Assembly (NCBI RefSeq): GCF_008932435.1
Contig: NZ_WBWE01000005.1
Span: 186,001 to 250,000 of the forward strand
Reading direction: 5' to 3'
DNA length: 64,000 nt
Origin: Brucella pseudintermedia
Lineage (GTDB): Bacteria; Pseudomonadota; Alphaproteobacteria; Rhizobiales; Rhizobiaceae
In this document: piece by piece, positions 34,161-42,476 of the stretch
Position numbering within the stretch: position 1 is the first letter of the stretch
Layout: every line of letters begins with the position of its first letter
Translations under genes and position numbers: made by a program
Notes under the pieces: generated by a model
What the model was told of the DNA's origin: nothing
What the model saw: the letters and a program-made list of their open reading frames with translations, nothing else
Database searches by the model: none

Positions 34161-35153
34161 ATGTCTGTATTACCGGATCATATACAAGTAATAGCTAAAA
34201 CACCTGGACTTCGTTTCGATGAAGTTGAAGTGGTTGTGACCCTGCCGACATTTCGCCGTCCGGAGCATGTCATCCGTACCCTCGATACGCTGAACGCTCA
34301 AGTCACGAGCCGCCGCTTCGCGGTGGTGGTGATCGAGAACGAGGCGGAGGACCGGGAAGGCGCGAAAGTGGCGGCGCCGCAGTTCGAGGCCGGAAAATAT
34401 ACCGGCATGCTGATCGTCGAATCCCATCGCGGCAACTGCAACGCATATAATGCCGGCTGGCTGACAGCGACGACCTATTTCCCGAATTTCAAATATGTCA
34501 TCGTCATCGATGACGACGAACTGGCCGATCCGGCCTGGATCGAAAACATGGTGGCGACCGCCGAGCGCTATAATGCGAGCCTTGTTGGCGGCCCCCAATA
34601 TCCGATCTTTGAAAAGCCGGGATCGGAAAAATGGGCGAAACATCCTGTCTTCCTGCCGCATTACAGCAAGACCGGCCCGGTTCCGATCATTTATTCGTCC
34701 GGCAACCTGCTGATTGCGCGCCCGGTGCTGGAAGCCATCGGTTATCCGTTCATGGACCTGAAGTTCAACTTCACCGGCGGCGGCGATTCGGATTTCATCA
34801 ATCGCTCGCGGGCCAAGGGCTTCAATATTGCCTGGTGCAATGAAGGCATTGTCCGCGAAACCATCCCGGCACGACGGCTGGAAAAGGACTGGATTACCGC
34901 GCGCGGCCTGCGCAACGGCGTTCTGTCGACGCTGATCGAACAGCGCCAGCGCAAGGACGAGCCTTTCGGTCAGGTGCGCGTTTTTTTGAAAAGTCTTGCT
35001 CTTCTGGGGTATTCTCCGATCAAGGCCCTCCGGCGCGGCATCGCGGCGCGCTTCGTGCCGGTCGGGACCTATTTCCTCCATATCGGGCTCGGCCGCGTCA
35101 TGGCCCATTTTGGGTATCTGAATGAGCAATATCGCAACCCGGACAAGAACTGA
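34161..35153 (+). CDS. Glycosyltransferase family 2 protein
   Basis: A 330-aa GT-A enzyme. VEVVVTLPTFRRPEHVIRTL is at about residues 22-41. The DxD-type motif is in YVIVIDDDELADPAWIE, and GGGDSDFINRSRAKGFNIAW is the acceptor-side region. The start is taken as the ATG at 34161 (MSVLPDHIQV) rather than the TTG at 34149. Its last 32 nt overlap the O-antigen polymerase/ligase gene, so the two are coupled. It probably adds one sugar of the surface polysaccharide made by this locus. Confidence 0.9.
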   Translation: MSVLPDHIQVIAKTPGLRFDEVEVVVTLPTFRRPEHVIRTLDTLNAQVTSRRFAVVVIENEAEDREGAKVAAPQFEAGKYTGMLIVESHRGNCNAYNAGWLTATTYFPNFKYVIVIDDDELADPAWIENMVATAERYNASLVGGPQYPIFEKPGSEKWAKHPVFLPHYSKTGPVPIIYSSGNLLIARPVLEAIGYPFMDLKFNFTGGGDSDFINRSRAKGFNIAWCNEGIVRETIPARRLEKDWITARGLRNGVLSTLIEQRQRKDEPFGQVRVFLKSLALLGYSPIKALRRGIAARFVPVGTYFLHIGLGRVMAHFGYLNEQYRNPDKN

Positions 35154-36456
35154 CGCCCGTTCCGATGTTGCGGCGCAAATGAACGTGCGGGCGACAGTCC
35201 GCACGATTGCGCTTGTTATCGCCACGATAACATTCTGTATTCTGCTGATTTCCTTCCGTCCTTTCAATCCGCTCAGCGCAGCGGCGAGCGGGGACACGTC
35301 AGGCGGCGGCGATGCCATCAATCAGCTCGGTTTCGGCTGTCTCGGTGCCGTGGCGCTCCTGTCGCTTGCGATGTTCGCCGATCCGAAGAAGGTGGTCAAA
35401 ATCGTCAGCCCCGGCTGGCTGCTGATGTTTGCCTTCCTGCTGGCATCGGTTTTCGCAAGCCCCGATCCGGCGACCGCGATACGCGGCGTATTGCTGACAA
35501 TGATCGGCATTCTGACGGTCGTTGCCGTCTTGAGCCTGCCGCAGGATGGCGACGCCTATTCGGCGATGCTGGTCACGGTGGCGTCAATCGTCATCGTTAT
35601 TTCCTATGCGGGCGTGGTGCTTCTGCCAAATCTCGGCACACATGGCGCCGACGCGCTGGAACCGCAAAACGCCTATCTCTGGCGCGGCGTCTTCACACAC
35701 AAGAACATTGCCGGGCCGGTCATGGCGGCCTTTTCCTTCGCCGGTGTCTATCTGTGGCGGCGCGGCTGGCGGGTGAGCGGGTTCCTGATAGCCATTTCAG
35801 CATTGATCTTCGTTGCGCAGACAGGATCGAAGACGACGGCAGCACTGGTGCCGCTGGCCATGCTGTTGGTAATCGGTCCCGGCATTTTCGGCCTCCGCTT
35901 CCTTGCGCCGGTAGCGGTATTCTCGATCCAGTTTCTGCTCGCGCTGTTTACTTTCGGCACGGTCCTGTTTGAACCGATGCACCAACTTGTTCTGCAACTT
36001 GACGTCGACCCCACCTTTACCGGGCGCACGTCCATCTGGGCCTTTGCGGTGGAGGCGCTTTCCCACCGGCCATGGACCGGCTTTGGCTATGAAAGCTTCT
36101 GGGGCACACCGATAGCGAAGCAAGCTGCCAATCCCTACTATCTGGACTGGGACGTGCGCGGCATCGTGCACGGGCACAATGGTTACCTCGATATTGCGCT
36201 ATCGATGGGAATTCCGGCGCTGGTCTGCGCCATTTTTGTCATTATCGTCATGCCGCTGGTCAATTATATGCGGTGCCGTCCGGTGCGCGAAAATCTTCTG
36301 CTTGCCGATTTCTTCCTGATGATCGTGTTCTTCGGGACGCTCAACGCCATGCTGGAAAGCTTTTTCTTCCGCCGCATGGACCCGGTCTGGCTCACGCTCA
36401 TCTTTGCGATCTTCGGCCTCAGGCTGACCGCGAAAATCATCATCCCGAAACGATAG
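35122..36456 (+). CDS. O-antigen polymerase/ligase family membrane protein (Wzy/WaaL/ExoQ type)
   Basis: A 444-aa protein with about ten to twelve TM helices. The large periplasmic loop (about residues 280-350) contains TFTGRTSIWAFAVEALSHRPWTGFGYESF across two segments and HGHNGYLDIALSMG. The GRT and H-N-x-Y-L motifs are hallmarks of the Wzy_C/O-antigen ligase family. Together with the flippase and co-polymerase it suggests Wzx/Wzy-type assembly. Whether it polymerises repeat units or ligates to a carrier cannot be settled by sequence. It starts inside the GT2 gene. Confidence 0.88.
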   Translation: MSNIATRTRTDARSDVAAQMNVRATVRTIALVIATITFCILLISFRPFNPLSAAASGDTSGGGDAINQLGFGCLGAVALLSLAMFADPKKVVKIVSPGWLLMFAFLLASVFASPDPATAIRGVLLTMIGILTVVAVLSLPQDGDAYSAMLVTVASIVIVISYAGVVLLPNLGTHGADALEPQNAYLWRGVFTHKNIAGPVMAAFSFAGVYLWRRGWRVSGFLIAISALIFVAQTGSKTTAALVPLAMLLVIGPGIFGLRFLAPVAVFSIQFLLALFTFGTVLFEPMHQLVLQLDVDPTFTGRTSIWAFAVEALSHRPWTGFGYESFWGTPIAKQAANPYYLDWDVRGIVHGHNGYLDIALSMGIPALVCAIFVIIVMPLVNYMRCRPVRENLLLADFFLMIVFFGTLNAMLESFFFRRMDPVWLTLIFAIFGLRLTAKIIIPKR

Positions 36457-36558
36457 AGCGGTTCCAGTGAAAACAGAATCTTGGAACCGCCCTAACGCAT
36501 TGTTTACACGCATTATCCAACGCAAAACCGCTTCGCACTTTTGCTGGAAATGCTTTTA
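36457..36558. repeat. Interspersed palindromic repeat, copy 3 (complete-looking)
   Basis: The left part is GAGCGGTTCCAGTG...CTTGGAACCGCCC, itself a hairpin. The right part is CAAAACCGCTTCGCACTTT followed by TGCTGGAAATGC. It directly follows the stop of the polymerase gene and ends 14 nt before the next start. Compare 2441-2489, 11061-11166 and 59797-59879. Confidence 0.75.
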
Positions 36559-36572
36559 GCCGGAGCCACTTC

Positions 36573-37709
36573 ATGAATATCGCAATCGTCGGGACCGGAT
36601 TTGTGGCCGACTATTACATGACCACCCTGCGCAATTATCCCGAGCTGACGCTGCGCGGCGCCTATGATCGCTCGCCCGAGCGGCTGAAGGCGTTCTGCGC
36701 GCATTATTCGGTCAGCGCCTATGACAGTTTCGAGGCTGTGCTCGCCGATCCTGACGTCGAGATCGTCGTCAACCTGACCACGCCCGAAAGCCATTTTGAA
36801 ATATCCCATGCAGCGCTTGTCGCCGGTAAGCATGTCTATTCCGAAAAGCCGCTGGCGATGAATTATGAGGATGCGAAAGCGCTGGTCGCTTTTGCACGGC
36901 AATCCGGTCTCACGCTTGCGGCAGCTCCGGCAAACGGCCTCAGCGATGCCTATCGTCTGGTGGCAAGCGTCATCAACGGCATTGGTATGCCGCGCCTTGT
37001 CTATGCCGAAATGGAAGACGGGCCGGTATTTCGCGACAAATGGTCAAGCTGGCGTTCGCAGTCGGGCGCACCATGGCCGGGCCTGCACGAGTTCGAGATC
37101 GGCTGCACGCTGGAACATGCAGGCTATGCGCTGTCATGGCTGGTGTCGCTGTTCGGTCCCGTCGAGCGCGTCTCGGCATTTTCCGCCATAACCTTTCCGG
37201 ACAAGGGGCCGGGAACCGAACACCTGCACATGGCGCCCGATTTTTCGGTCGGCTGTCTCGTTTTCAAGTCGGGATTGGTGGCGCGTCTCACATCGGGGCT
37301 TGCCATGCCGAAGGACCGCAGCCTGACGATCATTGCCGACAAGGGCTCGATTGTGGTCGACGATCTCTGGGATAATCGCTCGGCTGTCCGCCTTGAGCGC
37401 ACGGAGGAAAAGCGCCGCTTTATGGCGCGCCTGTTCGGCATTCTGGAAATGCGCATCGGCAAGTTCCTGTCATGGAAACCCACCGTCGGCACGAAACTGT
37501 CCTATCCCAAGGCCGACAAGCGGTCGCTGCCCATGTACCCCTCGCAGATCGATTTCGTGCGCGGCATCGCCGATCAGGCCCGCGCCATCCGGACGGGCGA
37601 CAAGGCCTTCTTTTCCGGCGATGTGGCGCTGCATATCACCGAAATCGCGCTTGCCCTGAACAATGCTGGCGAGAATGCACAGCCCTACAGGATGAGAAGC
37701 AGTTTTTAG
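36573..37709 (+). CDS. Gfo/Idh/MocA family oxidoreductase
   Basis: A 378-aa NAD(P)-dependent sugar dehydrogenase-like protein. The N-terminal Rossmann motif NIAIVGTGFVADYYM is at residues 2-16. VVNLTTPESHFEISHAALVAGKHVYSEKPLAMN contains the EKP catalytic-lysine motif, written here as two adjoining segments. A GFO/IDH C-terminal alpha/beta domain follows. GGAG lies 7 nt before the ATG. Such enzymes oxidise or epimerise nucleotide sugars or free sugars; in this locus a precursor-modifying role is likely. It is convergent with another Gfo/Idh gene. Substrate unknown. Confidence 0.9.
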   Translation: MNIAIVGTGFVADYYMTTLRNYPELTLRGAYDRSPERLKAFCAHYSVSAYDSFEAVLADPDVEIVVNLTTPESHFEISHAALVAGKHVYSEKPLAMNYEDAKALVAFARQSGLTLAAAPANGLSDAYRLVASVINGIGMPRLVYAEMEDGPVFRDKWSSWRSQSGAPWPGLHEFEIGCTLEHAGYALSWLVSLFGPVERVSAFSAITFPDKGPGTEHLHMAPDFSVGCLVFKSGLVARLTSGLAMPKDRSLTIIADKGSIVVDDLWDNRSAVRLERTEEKRRFMARLFGILEMRIGKFLSWKPTVGTKLSYPKADKRSLPMYPSQIDFVRGIADQARAIRTGDKAFFSGDVALHITEIALALNNAGENAQPYRMRSSF

Positions 37710-37806
37710 AGAGTTGATCCGATTGCATCAGCTCGTTTCTCTAAAAATTTGTCTTAGCGCGCATCTTACTCCGAAAACCGTTTCACACTTTTCGGGATGC
37801 GCTTCT
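37710..37806. repeat. Palindromic repeat, second subtype, between convergent genes
   Basis: Two hairpin-like parts. AGAGAGTTGATCCG...CAGCTCGTTTCTCT is followed by a TTAGCGCGCATC...GGGATGCGCTTCTAA palindrome that contains CCGAAAACCGTTTCACACTT. The core differs from copies 1-4 but has the same plan. It separates two convergent oxidoreductase genes and may act as a terminator. Confidence 0.6.
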
Positions 37807-38854
37807 AACCCTTGGACAGCACCTTGCGGACAATGTCGGCAACGGCGGCGCTTTGGTCGAGCGGCATGAAGGCGCTCGATATCTGCCCGCCGCGCACCGC
37901 ATCGCGGACCGCTTCGGCCTGAAACTGCAATCCGTTGCCGGAAAAGGCGTAAGTTTCAATCGTGCGGCCCGGCAGAGGCAGCCGGTTCAGGACCTTGCCG
38001 ATAAAACCTTTGCCGCCATTCGGCCCGAGCGATGATCGTGCTGCGAAAGCCGAAAACAGCGTCAGCCTCTGGGCTTTCAGAAATGGCGCGTGGATCAGGA
38101 TCGTGCCTTTGGTTCCCTCGATCAACATGCGGTTCTCGCCGTCGCGGTCGAAACCGCAGGAGAGGTTGGCCGTGGCTCCCGGCCAGCCAAGCTGGAACTC
38201 GGTGCGCATGTCCACACCGCTTTTGGCGCGCTGCCAGCGACCGTCGACATGATCCGGCAGGCCCAGGAAATACAGTGCCAGCGAAACCGGATAGACGCCG
38301 AGATCGAATGCCGCCCCGCCGCCAAGCTCCGGACTGAAAAACCGGCTTTGCGGATCATAGGCACGGATATAGGACAGATCGGCTTCGATGCGCGTCACCG
38401 CGCCGATGCGCCCGCTTTCGATATGCCGTTTGGCGGCGCGGATCGCTGGCAGAAAGCGGCTCCACATCGCCTCCATGGCGAAGACGTTTTTTGCCTTTGC
38501 GGCGGCTTCGATCTGCCTTGCGCCAGCGGCGTCGAGCGAGAGCGGCTTTTCGATCAGGCATGGCTTGCCTGCCGCGATTGCCTGCATGGCCTGCAGCACA
38601 TGCATGGCGCTCGGGGTCGCTATATAGACCGCATCGATATCCGGATGGGCAAGAAACGCGCCTGAATCATGGAACGCCTTGTCAGCGCCGATGCGCCGGC
38701 GGAAAGTTTCGGCGGTCTCGGCCGCGCGCGAGCAGACAGCGGCGACCCGCATCCCGGTGCTTGCCTGAATATCGTCGGCAAAGGCGTTGGCTATCGTGCC
38801 CGTGCCCCATATGCCCCAGCGAAAGTCCTTCTTTGTCTGCTTGTCCTGATTCAC
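37805..38854 (-). CDS. Gfo/Idh/MocA family oxidoreductase
   Basis: A 349-aa NAD(P)-binding sugar dehydrogenase-like protein. The Rossmann motif is FRWGIWGTGTIANAFADDI. DAVYIATPSAMHVLQAMQAI and CLIEKPLSLDAAGA carry the EKP lysine, and FFSPELGGGAAFDLGVYPVSLALYFLG is the dimer/active-site region (as two segments). The start is uncertain: a GTG at 38854 has GGGG 7 nt upstream and is preferred, while an ATG at 38875 in the same frame lacks a ribosome site. It resembles the dihydrodiol/xylose dehydrogenase group; its substrate is unknown. Confidence 0.85.
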   Translation of the reverse strand: MNQDKQTKKDFRWGIWGTGTIANAFADDIQASTGMRVAAVCSRAAETAETFRRRIGADKAFHDSGAFLAHPDIDAVYIATPSAMHVLQAMQAIAAGKPCLIEKPLSLDAAGARQIEAAAKAKNVFAMEAMWSRFLPAIRAAKRHIESGRIGAVTRIEADLSYIRAYDPQSRFFSPELGGGAAFDLGVYPVSLALYFLGLPDHVDGRWQRAKSGVDMRTEFQLGWPGATANLSCGFDRDGENRMLIEGTKGTILIHAPFLKAQRLTLFSAFAARSSLGPNGGKGFIGKVLNRLPLPGRTIETYAFSGNGLQFQAEAVRDAVRGGQISSAFMPLDQSAAVADIVRKVLSKG

Positions 38855-38954
38855 GTGCTTGCCCCGCAGCTTCATACAGGTGCTATATAGCTCATGTAAT
38901 GCGGCTAACGAAGTTTCTTTGTCCTGTGAGGATGTCTTTCATAAGGTGGATGCG

Positions 38955-39497
38955 ATGAGCGGATTTGTCGTGGCTGTAGCGCGGGATGGCGAGCACCGTT
39001 TTTCAAAACAGGTGGTGCCGGAAATCCGCATCGTCACGGGGCTGGGCGTCGAAGGCGACGCGCATCAGGGCGTGACGGTGAAGCACCGTTCTCGCGTGCG
39101 GGCCGACCCGACGCAACCCAATCTGCGGCAGGTTCATCTCATTCACGCCGAGCTTTTCGACGAACTGGCGGAAAAGGGTTTTGACGTCGCGCCCGCTGAT
39201 CTTGGCGAGAACATCACCACGCGCGGCATCGATCTTCTGGGCTTGCCGCAAGGCGCGCTGATCAGGATCGGCGACGCAGTTGTTCTGGAAACGACGGGCC
39301 TGCGCAACCCCTGCGCCCAGATAGAGAATTTCCAGGCCGGGCTTCTCGATGCCGTGCTGGATCGCACGCCCGATGGCGAACTCGTCCGCAAGTCCGGCAT
39401 CATGACCATCGTTCTCGCAGGCGGCACGGTGAAGGCGAATGATGCGATTGCCATTGAATTGCCGCCGCTGCCGCATCGCAAGCTGGAACGGGTGTGA
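38955..39497 (+). CDS. MOSC domain protein
   Basis: A 180-aa cytoplasmic protein, nearly all MOSC domain. RIVTGLGVEGDAHQGVTVKH is near residue 28, HLIHAELFDEL and LGENITTRGIDLLGLP follow, and TGLRNPCAQIENFQ contains the conserved Cys that would carry sulfur or bind molybdopterin. MOSC proteins of this size (YiiM-like) act in molybdenum-dependent reduction of N-hydroxylated compounds. AAGGTGG precedes the ATG at 38955; the upstream open frame to 38859 is not family-like. It is divergent from the oxidoreductase gene. Confidence 0.88.
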   Translation: MSGFVVAVARDGEHRFSKQVVPEIRIVTGLGVEGDAHQGVTVKHRSRVRADPTQPNLRQVHLIHAELFDELAEKGFDVAPADLGENITTRGIDLLGLPQGALIRIGDAVVLETTGLRNPCAQIENFQAGLLDAVLDRTPDGELVRKSGIMTIVLAGGTVKANDAIAIELPPLPHRKLERV

Positions 39498-39758
39498 AAA
39501 GCGCAAAATGTGGGCTTTTCGCGCGGGCTAACCGATTTAACAAGGCAGTTATGCAGGCAAAACCGGTGATTTTCGTGAGGGAAGGTCTATCAACTTTGCG
39601 TCATATGCCCTAGATCATCCCACAATAGGATACAGATTGACATGCGCTGCTGCCGAAACCCGGCGGCAGCCTGTTCTTATCGGTTCGGCTTGTCGGCGTT
39701 CGATGTTGCGCATGTGTCTGGACGACGGCTGGCCGGTTGCATTTCTAAAGGGCACAAA

Positions 39759-41168
39759 ATGGAAAAAGCAGATATCGGAATGGTCGGCCTTGGCGTCATG
39801 GGTTCCAACCTGGCGCTGAACATAGCCGAGAAGGGCTATACGGTAGCCGTCTACGACCGTGATGAGCCTGTGCTGAAAGCCTTTCTCGAGAAGGCTGGCC
39901 CGCTGCGCGACAAGATCATTCCTTGCCCCACTTTCGAGGATCTCGCGGCCAATATCCGCAAGCCGCGTCCGATCATCTTCCTGATCAAGGCAGGCGCCCC
40001 CGTCGATGCTGAGACCACCCGCCTCAAGGCCTATCTTGAGAAGGGCGACATCATGATCGACGCCGGCAATTCCGATTACCGCGACACGGTGCGCCGCCTG
40101 AAGGCGCTTGGCCCCAACGATCCGACCTTTGTCGGCATGGGCGTTTCTGGCGGCGCGGAGGGCGCGCGCCATGGCCCGTCGATGATGGTTGGCGGGACCG
40201 AGGAAGCCTATGAGCGCATCGCGCCGATCCTGCTTGCCGCTGCCGCCAAATACAAGGACGAACCTTGCTGTGCGCTGGTAGGCCCCGATGGCGCCGGTCA
40301 CTTCGTCAAGACGATCCACAACGGCATCGAATATGCCGACATGCAGATGATTGCCGAAATCTACGGCATCCTGCGCGACGGCCTTGGGCTGTCGGCCCCG
40401 GCCATCGGTGACGTGTTCGAGAAATGGAATCAGGGTCCGCTCAATTCCTATCTGATCGAAATCACGGCCAAGGTGCTGAAAGCGACCGATCCCGAAACCG
40501 GCAAGGCGATGGTCGACATGATCCTCGATGAAGCCGGTCAGAAGGGCACGGGTCGCTGGGCGGCCATTGAGGCGCAGATGCTGGGCGTTCCGGCAACGGC
40601 AATCGAAGCAGCGGTCGCCGCGCGCTCGCTGTCTTCGCTGAAAGCGGCGCGTGCGCTTGCCGCGGAAGCTTACAATCCGGGAAAGCGCAGCCTCGATATT
40701 GCCGAGCAGGCGAAATTCCTTGCCGATCTGGAGCAGGGGCTGCTGGCAGGCAAGATCGCCGCTTACGCTCAAGGCTTCGCGGTAATGGAAGCCGCCTCGC
40801 AGGAGCATGGCTGGAACATTCCGCTTGCCGAAACCGCCCGCATCTGGCGCGCAGGCTGCATCATTCGTTCGCAGCTTCTGGACGATATCGCCCATGCTTT
40901 TGAGGATAGCGAAAGCCGCAACCTGCTTTTGGCGCCTGCCTTTGTCGAACGCATGAGCAAGGCTTCCAGCGGCCTTCGCCAGATCGTCGCCAAGGCAGCG
41001 CTCGCAGGTCTGCCTCTGCCCGCTTTGGGTTCGGCGCTCAGCTATTTCGACAGCTTCACGCAGGCGCTTGGCACCGCCAATCTCATTCAGGGCCAGCGCG
41101 ATTTCTTCGGTTCGCACGGCTTCAAGCGTATTGATAAGGACGGGGATTTCCACGGTCCCTGGGGCTGA
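39759..41168 (+). CDS. gnd: 6-phosphogluconate dehydrogenase (decarboxylating)
   Basis: Oxidative pentose-phosphate enzyme of 469 aa (E. coli 468) that makes ribulose-5-phosphate and NADPH. The N-terminal IGMVGLGVMGSNLALNIA is the Rossmann motif. Catalytic-region features are GVSGGAEGARHGPSMMVGG, HFVKTIHNGIEYADMQ (Lys and His-Asn-Gly) and a C-terminal QRDFFGSHGFKRID. The start is the ATG at 39759 with AAAGGG upstream. The 261-nt leader holds a 7-bp hairpin (GCTGCCG/CGGCAGC near 39645-39670) of unknown meaning. The ribulose-5-phosphate it makes is the substrate of KdsD. Confidence 0.96.
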   Translation: MEKADIGMVGLGVMGSNLALNIAEKGYTVAVYDRDEPVLKAFLEKAGPLRDKIIPCPTFEDLAANIRKPRPIIFLIKAGAPVDAETTRLKAYLEKGDIMIDAGNSDYRDTVRRLKALGPNDPTFVGMGVSGGAEGARHGPSMMVGGTEEAYERIAPILLAAAAKYKDEPCCALVGPDGAGHFVKTIHNGIEYADMQMIAEIYGILRDGLGLSAPAIGDVFEKWNQGPLNSYLIEITAKVLKATDPETGKAMVDMILDEAGQKGTGRWAAIEAQMLGVPATAIEAAVAARSLSSLKAARALAAEAYNPGKRSLDIAEQAKFLADLEQGLLAGKIAAYAQGFAVMEAASQEHGWNIPLAETARIWRAGCIIRSQLLDDIAHAFEDSESRNLLLAPAFVERMSKASSGLRQIVAKAALAGLPLPALGSALSYFDSFTQALGTANLIQGQRDFFGSHGFKRIDKDGDFHGPWG

Positions 41169-41294
41169 GATCTTTCGGTCCCTGACCCGCCTGCAAATGG
41201 CGTCTTTCTGCGATCCGGTGCCCACGTACTTAATGTACGCTGCGCTCCGGTTCTCGAAAGCCACCATTTTCGGCACGTCATGAACCGAAATCTC
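41166..41294. repeat. Bru-RS-like ~129-bp palindromic element, copy A
   Basis: Outer arms TGAGATCTTTCGGT and ACCGAAATCTCA are complementary with one mismatch. Inner arms share CTGCAAATGGCGTCTTTCTG and CGAAAGCCACCATTTT, and CACGTACTTAATGTACGCTG lies at the centre. The same inner sequence recurs at 61789-61921 with different outer arms. Size, palindromy and the internal CCGGTGC...GTAC pattern match the Bru-RS elements of Brucella as I recall them. It starts at the gnd stop codon. Confidence 0.75.
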
Positions 41295-41322
41295 ACCAGC
41301 CCATCGCGCGTGTCATCAACAA

Positions 41323-41346
41323 CAAAGCCGCCCTCGGGCGGCTTTG
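41323..41346. terminator. Rho-independent terminator downstream of gnd
   Basis: CAAAGCCGCC (41323-41332), loop CTCG, GGCGGCTTTG (41337-41346), followed by TATTTTACT. It is a perfect 10-bp stem lying between convergent gnd and the ABC transporter operon. Confidence 0.88.
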
Positions 41347-41409
41347 TATTTTACTGCTTTCGCTCCCCCTCATCCTGAGCTTGTCGAAGGGTGAGGTTAG
41401 GAAGGGGCG

Positions 41410-42471
41410 TCAGTCTGCCAATACCAGCAGGTCGTGCGAGGCGAAATGCACCGTCACTTTGTCGCCGCGCTGCGGCGGCGGCTGGGTCGGGTCGTTGAAC
41501 GTGTCGAAAGACAGGCGGTTTTTGCCGAGCGTCACGCGCGTGCGGATGACGGAGCCGAGGAAATGCACGTCCTCAATGGTCGCATCCAGTGAAGTATCGT
41601 GGCTCTTGCGCGCCTCAAGGCTGACAGCTTCCGGGCGCAAGGCCAGCGTCAGCGGCTTGCCTTTGGGATGATGGTCGAGCTTTTCCTGCACGGTGATGGT
41701 GCGGCCGTCGAGGTCGATGCTGTTCCGGCCCGGTTCGCTGACCGACGCTTCCAGCATGTTGAGCGTGCCGACGAACGACGCCACGAAGCGCGAGGCAGGG
41801 CGGTTATAGATGTCGAACGGTGAGCCGATCTGGTCGGCGCGGCCTTCGTGCATGACCACGATGCGGTCAGAGATCGACAAGGCTTCTTCCTGATCGTGGG
41901 TGACAAAGACGGTCGTGATGCCGAGCTTCTGCTGGATAGCGCGGATTTCTTCGCGCAAGGAAATGCGGATTTTCGCATCGAGCGCGGATAGCGGCTCGTC
42001 GAGAAGCAGAACTTGCGGCTTGGTTGCAAGCGCGCGCGCAAGCGCCACGCGCTGCTGCTGGCCGCCGGACATCTGGTAGGGATAACGGTCCGCCAGATGG
42101 TCGAGGCGGATGAGCCCCAGCATTTCCTTCACCGTGGCGTCGATTTCCGTCTTCGGCTTTCCGGCAACGCGCAGGCCGAACGAAACATTCTGCGCGACCG
42201 TCATATTGGGAAACAGCGCATAGGCCTGAAACACCATGCCGATATTGCGCTGGTTGGGCTTGAGGTCCACCACGTCCTTGCCGTTGATTTCGATGGCGCC
42301 GCTGTCGGGCAGCTCGAAACCGGCGATCATGCGCAGAACGGTGGTCTTGCCGCAGCCCGACGGGCCGAGAAAGGAGACGAATTCGCCTTTTTCCACGGCA
42401 AGGTTGAAATCGTGGACGACGGTATTGGCGCCGAAGCTCTTTTTCAGGTGCTTGATATTGAGAAAAGCCAT
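41410..42471 (-). CDS. ABC importer ATP-binding protein (PotA/FbpC/PhnT-like)
   Basis: A 353-aa ATPase of the CUT1/PotA group. Walker A LGPSGCGKTT is at about residues 36-45, the Q-loop is VFQAYALFPNMTV, the signature is MSGGQQQRVALARAL, and Walker B VLLLDEPLSALD is followed by the switch His in FVTHDQEEA. A C-terminal TOBE domain (about 240-350) regulates substrate fit. It is the last gene of the four-gene operon read leftward from 45482. PotA-like names are common for this group but the substrate is set by the binding protein; a phosphonate or other phosphorus compound is discussed under findings. Confidence 0.92.
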   Translation of the reverse strand: MAFLNIKHLKKSFGANTVVHDFNLAVEKGEFVSFLGPSGCGKTTVLRMIAGFELPDSGAIEINGKDVVDLKPNQRNIGMVFQAYALFPNMTVAQNVSFGLRVAGKPKTEIDATVKEMLGLIRLDHLADRYPYQMSGGQQQRVALARALATKPQVLLLDEPLSALDAKIRISLREEIRAIQQKLGITTVFVTHDQEEALSISDRIVVMHEGRADQIGSPFDIYNRPASRFVASFVGTLNMLEASVSEPGRNSIDLDGRTITVQEKLDHHPKGKPLTLALRPEAVSLEARKSHDTSLDATIEDVHFLGSVIRTRVTLGKNRLSFDTFNDPTQPPPQRGDKVTVHFASHDLLVLAD

Positions 42472-42476
42472 GAATG

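Noticed and set aside
39637-39819. Possible Cys-containing leader peptide before gnd (ATGCGCTGCTGCCGA at 39642)
   Set aside because: Suggestive of a Cys leader, but gnd is not a cysteine-responsive gene and the frame runs straight into gnd; no better support.
39615-41276. 553-aa minus-strand open frame over gnd
   Set aside because: Antisense shadow of gnd, which is unmistakable on the plus strand; long antisense frames are expected at this GC content.
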